Shown: positions 1 to 5,213, numbered from the stretch's first letter. The stretch: DNA of 8,834 nucleotides from Saprospiraceae bacterium (GCA_020850025.1 JADZFI010000154.1:1-8834); one strand, 5' to 3'. The notes: generated by a model from the letters alone, not told the origin. Program-made: numbers and translations.

Positions 1-1
1 A

Positions 2-1153
2 GCAGCCATTCAAGACGACAACCTAAGCTTCAAAACCAACGACGCCACCTCTTCGGATAAATTCCAGAATTACTACACGGATGTGTCTTTGCGGATGAAA
101 AACCGGGAGATAGATCTGTTGATCGTGGTGAATATGTTCCTCACGGGTTTTGATGCCACCACCCTGAATACGCTTTGGGTGGACAAGAATTTGCGCCTGC
201 ATGGTTTGTTGCAGGCCTATTCCAGAACCAACCGGATATTAAACTCCGTTAAAACCTTTGGCAATATTGTTTGCTTCCGCAATTTGGAGAAGGCCACCAA
301 CGAAAGCATTGCCTTGTTTGGCAACAAAGAGGCCGGCGGCATTGTACTGCTGAAAACTTTTAACGAGTATTACCTGGGTTATGAGAACAAAGGAAAACCT
401 GTGCCGGGGTATATCACCCTGATAGATGAACTCACCGACAAGTACCCGGCAGGAGAACAGATCATTGGCGAGCAAAATCAGAAAGCCTTCATCCGGTTGT
501 ATGGCGCTGTGCTGAAACTAAAAAACATCCTCACGGCATTTGATGAGTTTGCCGGGAAGGAAATACTCAGCGAAAGAGATGTGCAGGATTATCACAGCAT
601 GTACATCAATTTGTACCACGAATTCCGCAGCCAAAGCCGGGGCGATGCTGAAAACGTGAACGATGATATCGTATTTGAAATGGAGCTGATCAAGCAGGTG
701 GAACTCAATATTGATTACATCCTCGAGCTGATCCGGAAATACCACGAGAGCCATGTTAAAGACAAGGAAATAATGGTCAGCATCAACAAGGCCATAGATT
801 CGAGTGTAGAGCTGAGAAACAAGAAAGACCTGATCCTGCAATTCATCCAGTCGCTCACCCCTGGGGCTGCCGTTACCAATGATTGGCGTACATTTGTGGA
901 CGAAAAGAAAATGGAAGAACTGGACCGGATCATTGTGGAGGAAAATCTGGACAAGGAAGAAACGTATAAATTCATCCACAATGCTTTCCGCGATGGATAT
1001 GTGCAAACATCGGGCACCGATCTATCCAGGATATTGCCGCCGGTTTCAAGATTCAGCCCTACGGGCGATAGGACCAGAAAGCGCGAATCGGTTATTGAGA
1101 AAATCAAGGCATTTTTCAACAGGTTCTGGGATATTTCGGGAGGAGAGTTTTAG
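2..1153 (+). CDS. hsdR: Type I restriction endonuclease subunit R, C-terminal part (5'-truncated)
   Basis: This is the motor and nuclease subunit of a type I restriction-modification complex, which translocates DNA in an ATP-dependent way and cleaves it away from the recognition site. The frame is open from base 2, so the true start, the nuclease domain and the early helicase motifs lie upstream of the window. Two late superfamily 2 helicase motifs are visible: the VVNMFLTGFDA segment (about 125-157) and the arginine-finger motif QAYSRTNRI (212-238). The rest (about 650-1140) resembles the EcoR124-type HsdR C-terminal helical domain, with readable segments KDKEIMVSINKAID, RNKKDLILQFIQSLTP and ILPPVSRFS. 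The stop is TAG at 1151-1153. No HsdM or HsdS gene is present downstream, so those would have to lie upstream. Family assignment is confident; whether the gene is intact cannot be judged here. Confidence 0.93.
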   Translation, partial: AAIQDDNLSFKTNDATSSDKFQNYYTDVSLRMKNREIDLLIVVNMFLTGFDATTLNTLWVDKNLRLHGLLQAYSRTNRILNSVKTFGNIVCFRNLEKATNESIALFGNKEAGGIVLLKTFNEYYLGYENKGKPVPGYITLIDELTDKYPAGEQIIGEQNQKAFIRLYGAVLKLKNILTAFDEFAGKEILSERDVQDYHSMYINLYHEFRSQSRGDAENVNDDIVFEMELIKQVELNIDYILELIRKYHESHVKDKEIMVSINKAIDSSVELRNKKDLILQFIQSLTPGAAVTNDWRTFVDEKKMEELDRIIVEENLDKEETYKFIHNAFRDGYVQTSGTDLSRILPPVSRFSPTGDRTRKRESVIEKIKAFFNRFWDISGGEF

Positions 1154-1166
1154 CGTCTCTTCCATT

Positions 1167-1586
1167 TCACTTCAACTTCATCTGCGCAAAATACGGATGG
1201 TCCGGATTGACGATCAATTCCTGTCGCTGGGGATGAATCAGCACATCCATGTCTTCCAATGGAATAGCCCCCAATAAAGGCTCGCTATCGCCCGGTAAAA
1301 TCATGGCGCGACAAGTGGTCGCACGATTTTTAAAACGAACCTCGACATTGCTTGCCACATCAAATTCAAGAATTCGGCCATCGGCAGTTTCGGCCTTGCG
1401 TTTCTCTACAATGGGAAATTGCAATTGGGCCTGTATTTCTTCGTTAATGCAAAGCATGTACGAGCCGGTATCCACCAAAGCCGTGATCATCATCCGTTTC
1501 ACCTCATCCTCACCGATGATGTGGTGGCGCTGCAAAGCAAGGTCTTCGCCGTTAATTAGTTCAATTTCTGTATAAACGAGTCCCAT
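1167..1586 (-). CDS. Retropepsin-like (clan AA) aspartic protease, small single-domain
   Basis: This is a predicted 139-aa aspartic protease of the bacterial retropepsin-like group. Such proteins carry one catalytic Asp per chain and are expected to work as homodimers. The catalytic motif ALVDTGS is at residues 36-42, with Asp39. The second hydrophobic-glycine motif, LLGAIPLEDMDV, is at residues 104-115 and corresponds to the ILG flap-base region of retropepsins. No signal peptide is visible, so a cytoplasmic location is likely; the substrate is unknown. The ATG at 1584-1586 lies about 17 bases from a consensus Bacteroidota -7 box, which supports this start. The gene is convergent with hsdR (13 bases between the stops). 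Its last 13 codons recur almost unchanged at 3639-3681. Fold assignment is confident; the biological role is not known. Confidence 0.85.
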   Translation of the reverse strand: MGLVYTEIELINGEDLALQRHHIIGEDEVKRMMITALVDTGSYMLCINEEIQAQLQFPIVEKRKAETADGRILEFDVASNVEVRFKNRATTCRAMILPGDSEPLLGAIPLEDMDVLIHPQRQELIVNPDHPYFAQMKLK

Positions 1587-1602
1587 GATATCTGGTTTCC
1601 AG

Positions 1603-1632
1603 CAAAGTTAACCCATTTTTGTCAAATGTCAA
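1603..1632 (-). promoter_or_regulatory. Bacteroidota-type promoter for the aspartic protease gene
   Basis: Reading the minus strand, TTG (1632-1630) is followed after 19 bases by TAACTTTG (1610-1603). This matches the Bacteroidota TTG-N19-21-TAnnTTTG pattern exactly. The start codon of the minus-strand gene begins at 1586, giving a very short 5' leader. The -33 part lies inside the first codons of the divergent UPF0158 gene. Confidence 0.55.
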
Positions 1633-2066
1633 TGCAGGTAACATCAGAAACCATCGCTGAAATGGCAGAATTGCTTCAATGCGGATTTGTGGTTTACATC
1701 CACAAGAAAACCGGACATTTGTTGAGTCTTCCTGAAAACCACGATCCTGTAGATGTTGGTGAAGGCGTTTGGGAGGAAGAGATTGCCTTGTTAAAAAAGC
1801 ATGCTAAGCATTATCAGGAAATAGAAAAATGGACCTCTTCCCAGGCCTTCCAAATAATGGCTGACTTTGCAGAACAGGAGGTTTCAGACCAACCTTTGCG
1901 ACAAAAACTGATTTTTGCACTGAACAACAGAAAGCCTTTTCAGGGATTTAAGGAAGTCATCAATAATGCCGGCAACTATCGACAGCTCTGGTTCGACTTT
2001 CAGAAAAAACGCCAGATAGCGTATGTAAAGGCCCAACTGGACGACTTGTTTGAAATGGAGGAATGA
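1626..2066 (+). CDS. UPF0158 family protein
   Basis: This is a 146-aa soluble acidic protein that I assign to the uncharacterised UPF0158 family, mainly from its C-terminal segment. NRKPFQGFKEVI (about residues 102-113), followed by a YRQLWFDFQ-like segment (about 119-127), is the family's typical pattern of an aromatic and basic stretch followed by W-x-x-F. The N-terminal half contains a short beta-like segment (GFVVYIHKKTG) and then a charged helical region. No signal peptide, membrane segment or catalytic motif is visible. The ATG at 1626 is only 39 bases from the divergent protease ATG; a second in-frame ATG at 1632 is also possible. A near-consensus -7 box, CATTTTTG at 1614-1621, is so close to the ATG that the transcript could be leaderless. 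The molecular function of the family is not known to me. Confidence 0.72.
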   Translation: MSMQVTSETIAEMAELLQCGFVVYIHKKTGHLLSLPENHDPVDVGEGVWEEEIALLKKHAKHYQEIEKWTSSQAFQIMADFAEQEVSDQPLRQKLIFALNNRKPFQGFKEVINNAGNYRQLWFDFQKKRQIAYVKAQLDDLFEMEE

Positions 2067-2068
2067 GA

Positions 2069-2183
2069 TGTTTTGCCGCGATGCGGCAGGGGGATCTCGT
2101 CCTGTCGCCTGGGCTACCGACGTTAAGGGGCGCTGCCCCCGGGTGCTGCGCCTGGGATAACGATAAGGTTGAATTGTCAAACC
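2069..2183 (+). repeat. 115-bp dispersed repeat, copy 1
   Basis: This element begins TGTTTTGCCGC and ends TTGTCAAACC. It recurs as a direct repeat at 3031-3145 with 108 of 115 positions identical and no gaps. Internal hairpins are TGCCGC-GAT-GCGGCA (2074-2088) and GGGGC-GCT-GCCCC (2127-2139). An alternative stem-loop at 2138-2156 competes with the second hairpin. It starts 2 bases after the UPF0158 stop. No open reading frame within it is credible. It looks like a structured intergenic repeat rather than a gene. Confidence 0.9.
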
Positions 2184-2244
2184 CTTCAAACAGGTAGGGT
2201 GACCACAAGGGTCGCCCCTACGAAACCACTCAAACCCTTCAAAC
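2177..2244 (+). repeat. 15-bp direct repeats flanking a palindrome
   Basis: TCAAACCCTTCAAAC occurs exactly at 2177-2191 and again at 2230-2244, bracketing the 28-nt palindrome at 2194-2221. The arrangement resembles a duplicated target around an inserted palindrome. The whole tract is low-complexity (TCAAACC-like units continue to 2256), so slippage or tract growth is an equally good explanation. Confidence 0.6.
2194..2221. repeat. 28-nt REP-like palindrome
   Basis: The arms GTAGGGTGACC (2194-2204) and GGTCGCCCCTAC (2210-2221) pair over 11 positions, with one G-T wobble and a single bulged C at 2215, around a 5-nt loop. Its sequence type (GTAGGG...CCCTAC around an ACAAG loop) is that of short palindromes dispersed between genes in many bacteria. 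It lies between the 115-bp repeat and the start of the secreted-protein gene. Confidence 0.7.
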
Positions 2245-2264
2245 CACCTCAAACCCATACACCT

Positions 2265-3017
2265 ATGCCCACCCAATCACCAGCCCATTGGCTTACCCTC
2301 TTTTTTCTGGCACTGTTGCCCGGCCTGCTCCTGGCACAAGACTATTCCGGCCAGTATTCCGGATCGCTGAACGGAGATGCCGTGACCCTTTCGTTGAAGA
2401 GCAACCGGGACCAGTATACCGGCGAGTTGTACGACGGCTCCAACCGGTATGCTGTAAAGGCTACGTTGCGGGAGAAAAACCTCAGCGGCACCTGCACGGA
2501 AGTGAATCTGGGGTTCAGCTTTGACCTCGCCGGTATGTTTCAGGGAAACAACCTGCAATTGCAACTGACAATGCTGGGCGTTACCCAGGAATTGCTCCTG
2601 CAAAAGAACGGTACTCAGGCGCCAGCAGCAAAAACCTCCACTACCACCGGCGCAGACCGCAAGCAAAGAGATCCGGCCCTCGTGGGCAAATGGACCCGCC
2701 AGGAAAACTACAACAGCGGTTACGGCGGCGGTTATATGTCCAGCGAATCGTCCCTGGTTTTCCTAGCCGATGGTAGGGTGGCAGATGGCGGTAGTCGCAC
2801 CATGGTGGGCGGCTCCGATTTCAGTGGCAACTCCAGTGGCGCCGGCAGCGGCATTGTGGAGGGCCTGACATGGTACACGGAAAACCAGAAGCTTTACCTG
2901 ACGGCCACCGAAAAGGGCAAAACGCAAACCGAGTGTCTGGGCAAATATGGCTTCCACGAAAATGCCATGATGATTACCGCCCAGGATGGCACGAAGGCGT
3001 TGTTTTACCGGAACTGA
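2265..3017 (+). CDS. Secreted beta-rich hypothetical protein
   Basis: This is a 250-aa protein with a clear signal peptide (hydrophobic core LTLFFLALLPGLLL, probable cleavage after LLA, residues 22-24). The mature part seems to have two modules. Residues about 26-110 are rich in alternating polar and hydrophobic strands and glycine turns (YSGQYSGSLNGDAVTLSLK). Residues about 135-250 are Gly/Ser-rich, with VGKWTRQENYNSGYGGGY, FLADGRVADGG and WYTENQKLYL segments, ending in LFYRN. This suggests lipocalin-like or other beta-barrel lipid- or ligand-binding modules, but I do not recognise a named family. There is no T9SS tail, so the periplasm is the likely location. The ATG at 2265 is preferred over an upstream in-frame GTG at 2169 because it sits directly before the signal peptide and the upstream part lies in repeat sequence. 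The gene is bracketed by 115-bp direct repeats. Confidence 0.8.
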   Translation: MPTQSPAHWLTLFFLALLPGLLLAQDYSGQYSGSLNGDAVTLSLKSNRDQYTGELYDGSNRYAVKATLREKNLSGTCTEVNLGFSFDLAGMFQGNNLQLQLTMLGVTQELLLQKNGTQAPAAKTSTTTGADRKQRDPALVGKWTRQENYNSGYGGGYMSSESSLVFLADGRVADGGSRTMVGGSDFSGNSSGAGSGIVEGLTWYTENQKLYLTATEKGKTQTECLGKYGFHENAMMITAQDGTKALFYRN

Positions 3018-3030
3018 TGATGGCTATCGT

Positions 3031-3145
3031 TGTTTTGCCGCGATGCGGCAGGGGAATCTCGTCCTATCATCTGGGCTAGCGATGTTAAGGGGCGCTGCCC
3101 CCGGGCGCTGCGCCTGGGATAACGATAAGGTTGAATTGTCAAACC
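3031..3145 (+). repeat. 115-bp dispersed repeat, copy 2
   Basis: This is the second copy of the element at 2069-2183, in the same orientation and starting 14 bases after the stop of the secreted-protein gene. It differs at 7 positions, 6 of them transitions. The change at base 76 of the element turns a G-T pair of copy 1 into a G-C pair in the stem 3100-3118, so pairing is kept. The GCCGC/GCGGC and GGGGC/GCCCC hairpins are identical in both copies. Confidence 0.9.
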
Positions 3146-3273
3146 TATCAACCCTTCAACCCCCTCAAACATCGGCGGCTAAACCCGCCGATACTTCTAA
3201 CCATACGAAACCCATCAAACCACCTTCCCTCCCCCCTCCAAAACCCATTATTTGAAATAAAAAAATAAAATCC
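3146..3273. other. Intergenic TCAAAC/C-rich tract, non-coding
   Basis: The stretch from 3018 to 3348 has no credible gene. After the 115-bp repeat it holds a purine-poor tract of TCAAAC and CCCTTC units, a 22-nt palindrome (3171-3192), a C-rich run near 3225-3240, and then an A-rich run (about 3254-3270) leading into the csp promoter. An open frame across it (2986-3255) has the low-complexity composition of the repeat and no start context. Confidence 0.6.
3171..3192. repeat. 22-nt perfect palindrome
   Basis: ATCGGCGG (3171-3178) pairs perfectly with CCGCCGAT (3185-3192) around a CTAAAC loop. It occupies the same relative place after repeat copy 2 that the different 28-nt palindrome occupies after copy 1. 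No T-tract follows it, so it is not a standard terminator. Confidence 0.75.
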
Positions 3274-3303
3274 TTTGATTTTCAATTAGTTCCATTACCT
3301 TTG
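3274..3303 (+). promoter_or_regulatory. Bacteroidota-type promoter of the cold-shock gene
   Basis: TTTG (3274-3277) and TACCTTTG (3296-3303) are separated by 18 bases, matching the TTTG / TAnnTTTG pattern. Spacing is at the short end of the reported range. Transcription would start at about 3308-3311, giving a leader of about 40 bases. An A/T-rich stretch lies just upstream. Confidence 0.6.
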
Positions 3304-3306
3304 ATC

Positions 3307-3320
3307 TGTTCTTCGGAACG
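3307..3320 (+). promoter_or_regulatory. UUCG-tetraloop hairpin in the csp 5' leader
   Basis: GTTC-TTCG-GAAC (3308-3319), extendable by a T-G wobble, forms a hairpin with the extra-stable C(UUCG)G loop at or next to the predicted 5' end of the csp mRNA. The rest of the leader to the ATG (3321-3348) is almost pure U/C/A and unlikely to fold. There is no Shine-Dalgarno sequence. Confidence 0.5.
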
Positions 3321-3348
3321 TTTTTTTCATTTTTTCAATTTTATTACC

Positions 3349-3540
3349 ATGCATTCAGGAACTATCAAGTTCTTCAACGAAACCAAAGGTTTCGGTTTCG
3401 TAGTTGATTCAAACACAGGCGAGGAAATCTTCGTCCATGTCAGCGGTTTGGTTGACAATGTACGTGAAGGTGACAATGTTACTTTCGATACACAACAAGG
3501 CAAAAAAGGCTTGAACGCTGTCAATGTACAACTCGCATAA
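3349..3540 (+). CDS. Cold-shock domain protein (CspA family)
   Basis: This is a 63-aa single cold-shock domain, the usual length for the CspA family, which binds single-stranded RNA and DNA and acts as an RNA chaperone in the cytoplasm. It starts with HSGTIKFFN, where Phe replaces the common Trp of KWFN. RNP1 is KGFGFV (residues 13-18) and RNP2 is IFVHVS (27-32). It ends with the expected GLNAVNVQLA strand. The ATG at 3349 is chosen over an upstream in-frame TTG at 3301 because it gives the canonical N-terminus and because 3301 lies within the -7 box. The gene is monocistronic, with its own promoter, a U-rich leader carrying a UUCG hairpin, and an intrinsic terminator. Whether it responds to cold or is constitutive cannot be read from the sequence. 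Confidence 0.96.
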   Translation: MHSGTIKFFNETKGFGFVVDSNTGEEIFVHVSGLVDNVREGDNVTFDTQQGKKGLNAVNVQLA

Positions 3541-3573
3541 GCGAATCAAGCATCTTGACGATACGATTCAAAG

Positions 3574-3603
3574 ACTCCGCTGGGCAACCGGCGGAGTTTT
3601 TTT
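3574..3603 (+). terminator. Intrinsic terminator after the cold-shock gene
   Basis: A 10-bp stem (ACTCCGCTGG with CCGGCGGAGT, one T-G wobble) is capped by a GCAA tetraloop of the GNRA type and followed by a run of seven T (3597-3603). It lies 33 bases after the csp stop. This is the clearest factor-independent terminator in the window. Confidence 0.92.
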
Positions 3604-3638
3604 ATGCCCGGTAGGGCCCGTTAGGAATTAAAAAACCC

Positions 3639-3681
3639 TCACTTCAACTTCATCTGCGCAAAATACGGGTGATTCGGATTG
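3639..3681 (-). pseudogene. Relic of a retropepsin-like protease 3' end
   Basis: Forty of these 43 bases match 1167-1209, the end of the aspartic protease gene on the same strand, and the first 30 match exactly. The minus strand encodes NPNHPYFAQMKLK followed by TGA, against NPDHPYFAQMKLK in the intact gene. Of the three differences, one causes the D/N change together with a neighbouring base and one is synonymous (CAT/CAC). Homology stops abruptly at about 3682, and the frame upstream (to 3848) has no DTG motif or any protease similarity. I read it as the remnant of a deleted paralogue or a partial duplication. Confidence 0.65.
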
Positions 3682-3837
3682 CCCCCCTGATTAACGTCAG
3701 TGCTGACGGCAGTCAGCATCATCGTCCCGCCTGTTGAAACATGTTTATTTTTGGCATGGATGCACTGCCACTTTGCCCCTCGCGGTTCATTGGCGCTCGG
3801 GCGCAGGTTGGTGCTCTGGAACTGAACATCAACAGTC
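3682..3837. other. Intergenic region without a recognised gene
   Basis: Between the protease relic and the LamG gene there is an open minus-strand frame to 3848 that continues into the relic without a recognisable domain. It may be part of a decayed gene. A small inverted pair, GTCAGTGCTGAC at 3697-3708, is visible. No terminator is seen. Confidence 0.35.
3746..3753 (+). promoter_or_regulatory. Possible -7 box upstream of the LamG gene
   Basis: TATTTTTG matches TAnnTTTG exactly and lies 84 bases before the ATG at 3838. No TTG is found at 19-21 bases upstream, so only half of the promoter is supported. The candidate is offered because the preceding terminator at 3574-3603 implies that the LamG gene needs its own promoter. 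Confidence 0.3.
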
Positions 3838-4773
3838 ATGAAATCCATTCCTATCCTGCTTTTTCTGGCTTGGGCATCGGTTGCTTTCAGTCAGACAGCC
3901 ATAGACAGTGGGCTTGTTGCCTACTACCCTTTTAATGGAAATGTGTTCGACTACAGTGGTCAGAACAACAACGGGACCATCATCGGAGAGCTCTCCTTTG
4001 TGCCAGACCGTTGGGGCAATCCAAACAGCGCTGCCTATTTCAACGGCACGAATGCCTATGTCAAAGTTCCCGCATCAACGTCCCTGGATACCCTGGTAAA
4101 AAGTATGACCCTGGCCTGTACGTTCTATACAAAAGGCTATGGCGCCATATGGGCCAGCCTGCTTTCCAAATCCATCGGCACCTATGCACAAAGGCAGTAT
4201 TCCATTATTTACGACGAAGATGGACTGATCAGTTTCGGTCACTCACTGGCTGCCATGCATTTGATACCAAAAAACGAATGGCATCACCTTGCCATCACCT
4301 ATGGCGATTCCATCATCAAATGTTATCTGGATGGTATTTTGCTGGACTCCAACATCATCTCCTATGAGTTAAAGAAAACCAACTACCCGCTGGCGATCGG
4401 AGCAGACCCACACATTGTCATGGAATACCATTATGGCATGATCGACGAGGTTCGGGTTTACAACAGGGCCCTGTCAGCAGCAGAGGTCAGTGTGATATCT
4501 ACGGTGAATACCAGTGCTACCCAGGAGCGTCCCAACGACCTGAAAATAACCTTCTACCCCAATCCAACTGAGGGCATACTGACGATGGTGTTGACGGATA
4601 TTCCAGGCAAGTGGAGCCTGACTATGTACGATCAAATGGGGAAAACCATGATGACTCACTCAGCTGTAAATCAGACAGAAACCATAGATTGTTCAGGGTT
4701 CCCTCCCGGGGTCTATTTGGTAAAGGTTGCCACCTCGGAAGAATTTTATACCACTCGAATCATCAAGTTGTAG
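3838..4773 (+). CDS. LamG-like domain protein with T9SS C-terminal sorting domain
   Basis: This is a 311-aa exported protein in three parts. Residues 1-18 form a signal peptide (hydrophobic IPILLFLAWASVAF, cleavage before Gln19). Residues about 24-220 form a concanavalin-A-like (LamG/LamGL) beta-sandwich with the typical opening LVAYYPFNGNVFDYSG, a central EWHHLAITYGDS strand pair and the closing IDEVRVYNRALSAAEV. Residues about 235-311 form a type A T9SS sorting domain with FYPNPTEG, an internal SGFPPGVYLVKV motif and the terminal TTRIIKL. Sec export followed by T9SS secretion or surface attachment is expected. No catalytic domain is present, so a carbohydrate- or matrix-binding role is plausible, but the ligand cannot be predicted. 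The DNA encoding GVYLVKV is one arm of an inverted repeat whose other arm follows the stop codon. The gene is convergent with the DUF2200 gene. Confidence 0.93.
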   Translation: MKSIPILLFLAWASVAFSQTAIDSGLVAYYPFNGNVFDYSGQNNNGTIIGELSFVPDRWGNPNSAAYFNGTNAYVKVPASTSLDTLVKSMTLACTFYTKGYGAIWASLLSKSIGTYAQRQYSIIYDEDGLISFGHSLAAMHLIPKNEWHHLAITYGDSIIKCYLDGILLDSNIISYELKKTNYPLAIGADPHIVMEYHYGMIDEVRVYNRALSAAEVSVISTVNTSATQERPNDLKITFYPNPTEGILTMVLTDIPGKWSLTMYDQMGKTMMTHSAVNQTETIDCSGFPPGVYLVKVATSEEFYTTRIIKL

Positions 4774-4793
4774 GGAACCTTTACCAAATAGAC
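4711..4793. repeat. 18-bp perfect inverted repeat spanning a stop codon
   Basis: The left arm at 4711-4728 (GTCTATTTGG then TAAAGGTT) is perfectly complementary to the right arm at 4776-4793, with a 47-nt spacer. The match extends outward by about five more pairs with one G-T. The left arm encodes VYLVKV of the sorting domain; the right arm starts 3 bases after the TAG at 4771-4773. Confidence 0.85.
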
Positions 4794-4805
4794 CTCGGAG
4801 AGGTC
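4791..4805. terminator. Short hairpin between convergent genes
   Basis: GACCTC-GGA-GAGGTC gives a 6-bp stem with a 3-nt loop directly overlapping the outer end of the inverted repeat. No T-run follows on the plus strand, and only TATTT follows on the minus strand. It may therefore be a weak bidirectional terminator between the convergent LamG and DUF2200 genes, or merely part of the repeat. Confidence 0.3.
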
Positions 4806-4844
4806 ATGTGCGATTTTGATGCGTTCGCTTTGGGGCAAGTGCTC

Positions 4845-5213
4845 TTAAGCAGTTTGTCGCAAAATCTTCTCCAGCGAGCGCTGTTTTGCCAGCTCGTCCA
4901 CCAGTTTATCCAGATACCTGACCTGCTGTGTCAGCGGATTTTCAATGTCTTCTACCCGGTAGCCGCAAATCACCCCGGTGATGAGGTGCGCATTGGGGTG
5001 CAGTGTCGCAGCCTGAAAAAATTGCTCAAACGTCGCTTTTTCCTCTATTAACTGCCGTAGCTTTTGCTCATCAAATCCGGTAAGCCATTCAATTACCTGA
5101 TGTAGTTCGGTTTTTGTCCGACCTTTTTTCTCTATTTTTGTAACATAATGGGGGTACACGGAAGCAAAGGTCATTTTGGCAATGCGTTCGTCGTGTTGAG
5201 TGGTGGTGTTCAT
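4845..5213 (-). CDS. DUF2200 domain-containing protein
   Basis: This is a 122-aa soluble protein that spans essentially the full length of the DUF2200 family. Recognisable family segments run in order: HDERIAKMTFASVYPHYV, KKGRTKTELHQVIEWLTGF, NAHLITGVICGYRVEDI, and NPLTQQVRYLDKLVDELAKQ. These make it a confident family member, but the family has no established biochemical role that I know of. It has no signal peptide. The ATG at 5211-5213 is preferred over the upstream in-frame CAA-proximal start at 5240, because the -7 box at 5238-5245 would overlap the longer version and the shorter form begins as family members do. It is divergent from the glycerate kinase (38 bases between the start codons) and convergent with the LamG gene. 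Confidence 0.9.
   Translation of the reverse strand: MNTTTQHDERIAKMTFASVYPHYVTKIEKKGRTKTELHQVIEWLTGFDEQKLRQLIEEKATFEQFFQAATLHPNAHLITGVICGYRVEDIENPLTQQVRYLDKLVDELAKQRSLEKILRQTA

Noticed and set aside
518..1006. 162-codon minus-strand frame inside hsdR
   Set aside because: It lies wholly antisense to a well-supported hsdR region whose plus-strand translation matches its family. This is a codon-usage shadow.
2177..2260. CRISPR-like array from the TCAAACCC repeats
   Set aside because: The units are short, unevenly spaced and without unique spacers of constant length. This is a low-complexity tract with one palindrome.
2169..2264. Upstream GTG start extending the secreted protein by 32 residues
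   Set aside because: The extension lies in repeat and palindrome sequence, is proline/threonine-rich low complexity, and would bury the signal peptide behind 32 residues. The ATG at 2265 puts the signal peptide at the N-terminus.
2069..3145. Composite transposon or insertion sequence made of the 115-bp repeats
   Set aside because: There is no transposase between or within the copies. The ends show only a weak inverted similarity (TGTTTTGCC against GGTTTGACA), and no target duplication surrounds the unit.
2986..3255. 89-codon plus-strand frame across repeat copy 2
   Set aside because: It is read from the repeat body and the TCAAAC/C-rich tract. Its composition is low-complexity, and the 115-bp body is not frame-conserved as coding sequence between the copies.
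3301..3348. TTG start extending the cold-shock protein by 16 residues
   Set aside because: The TTG is part of the -7 box, and the standard CspA N-terminus begins at the ATG at 3349.
3639..3848. 69-codon minus-strand frame as a real gene
   Set aside because: Only its last 13 codons match anything known. It has no protease motif and no promoter, and it overlaps the start of the LamG gene on the other strand. Treated as a relic.
4611..5051. Plus-strand frame between the LamG and DUF2200 genes
   Set aside because: It overlaps two strongly supported genes out of frame, and its translation resembles no protein family.
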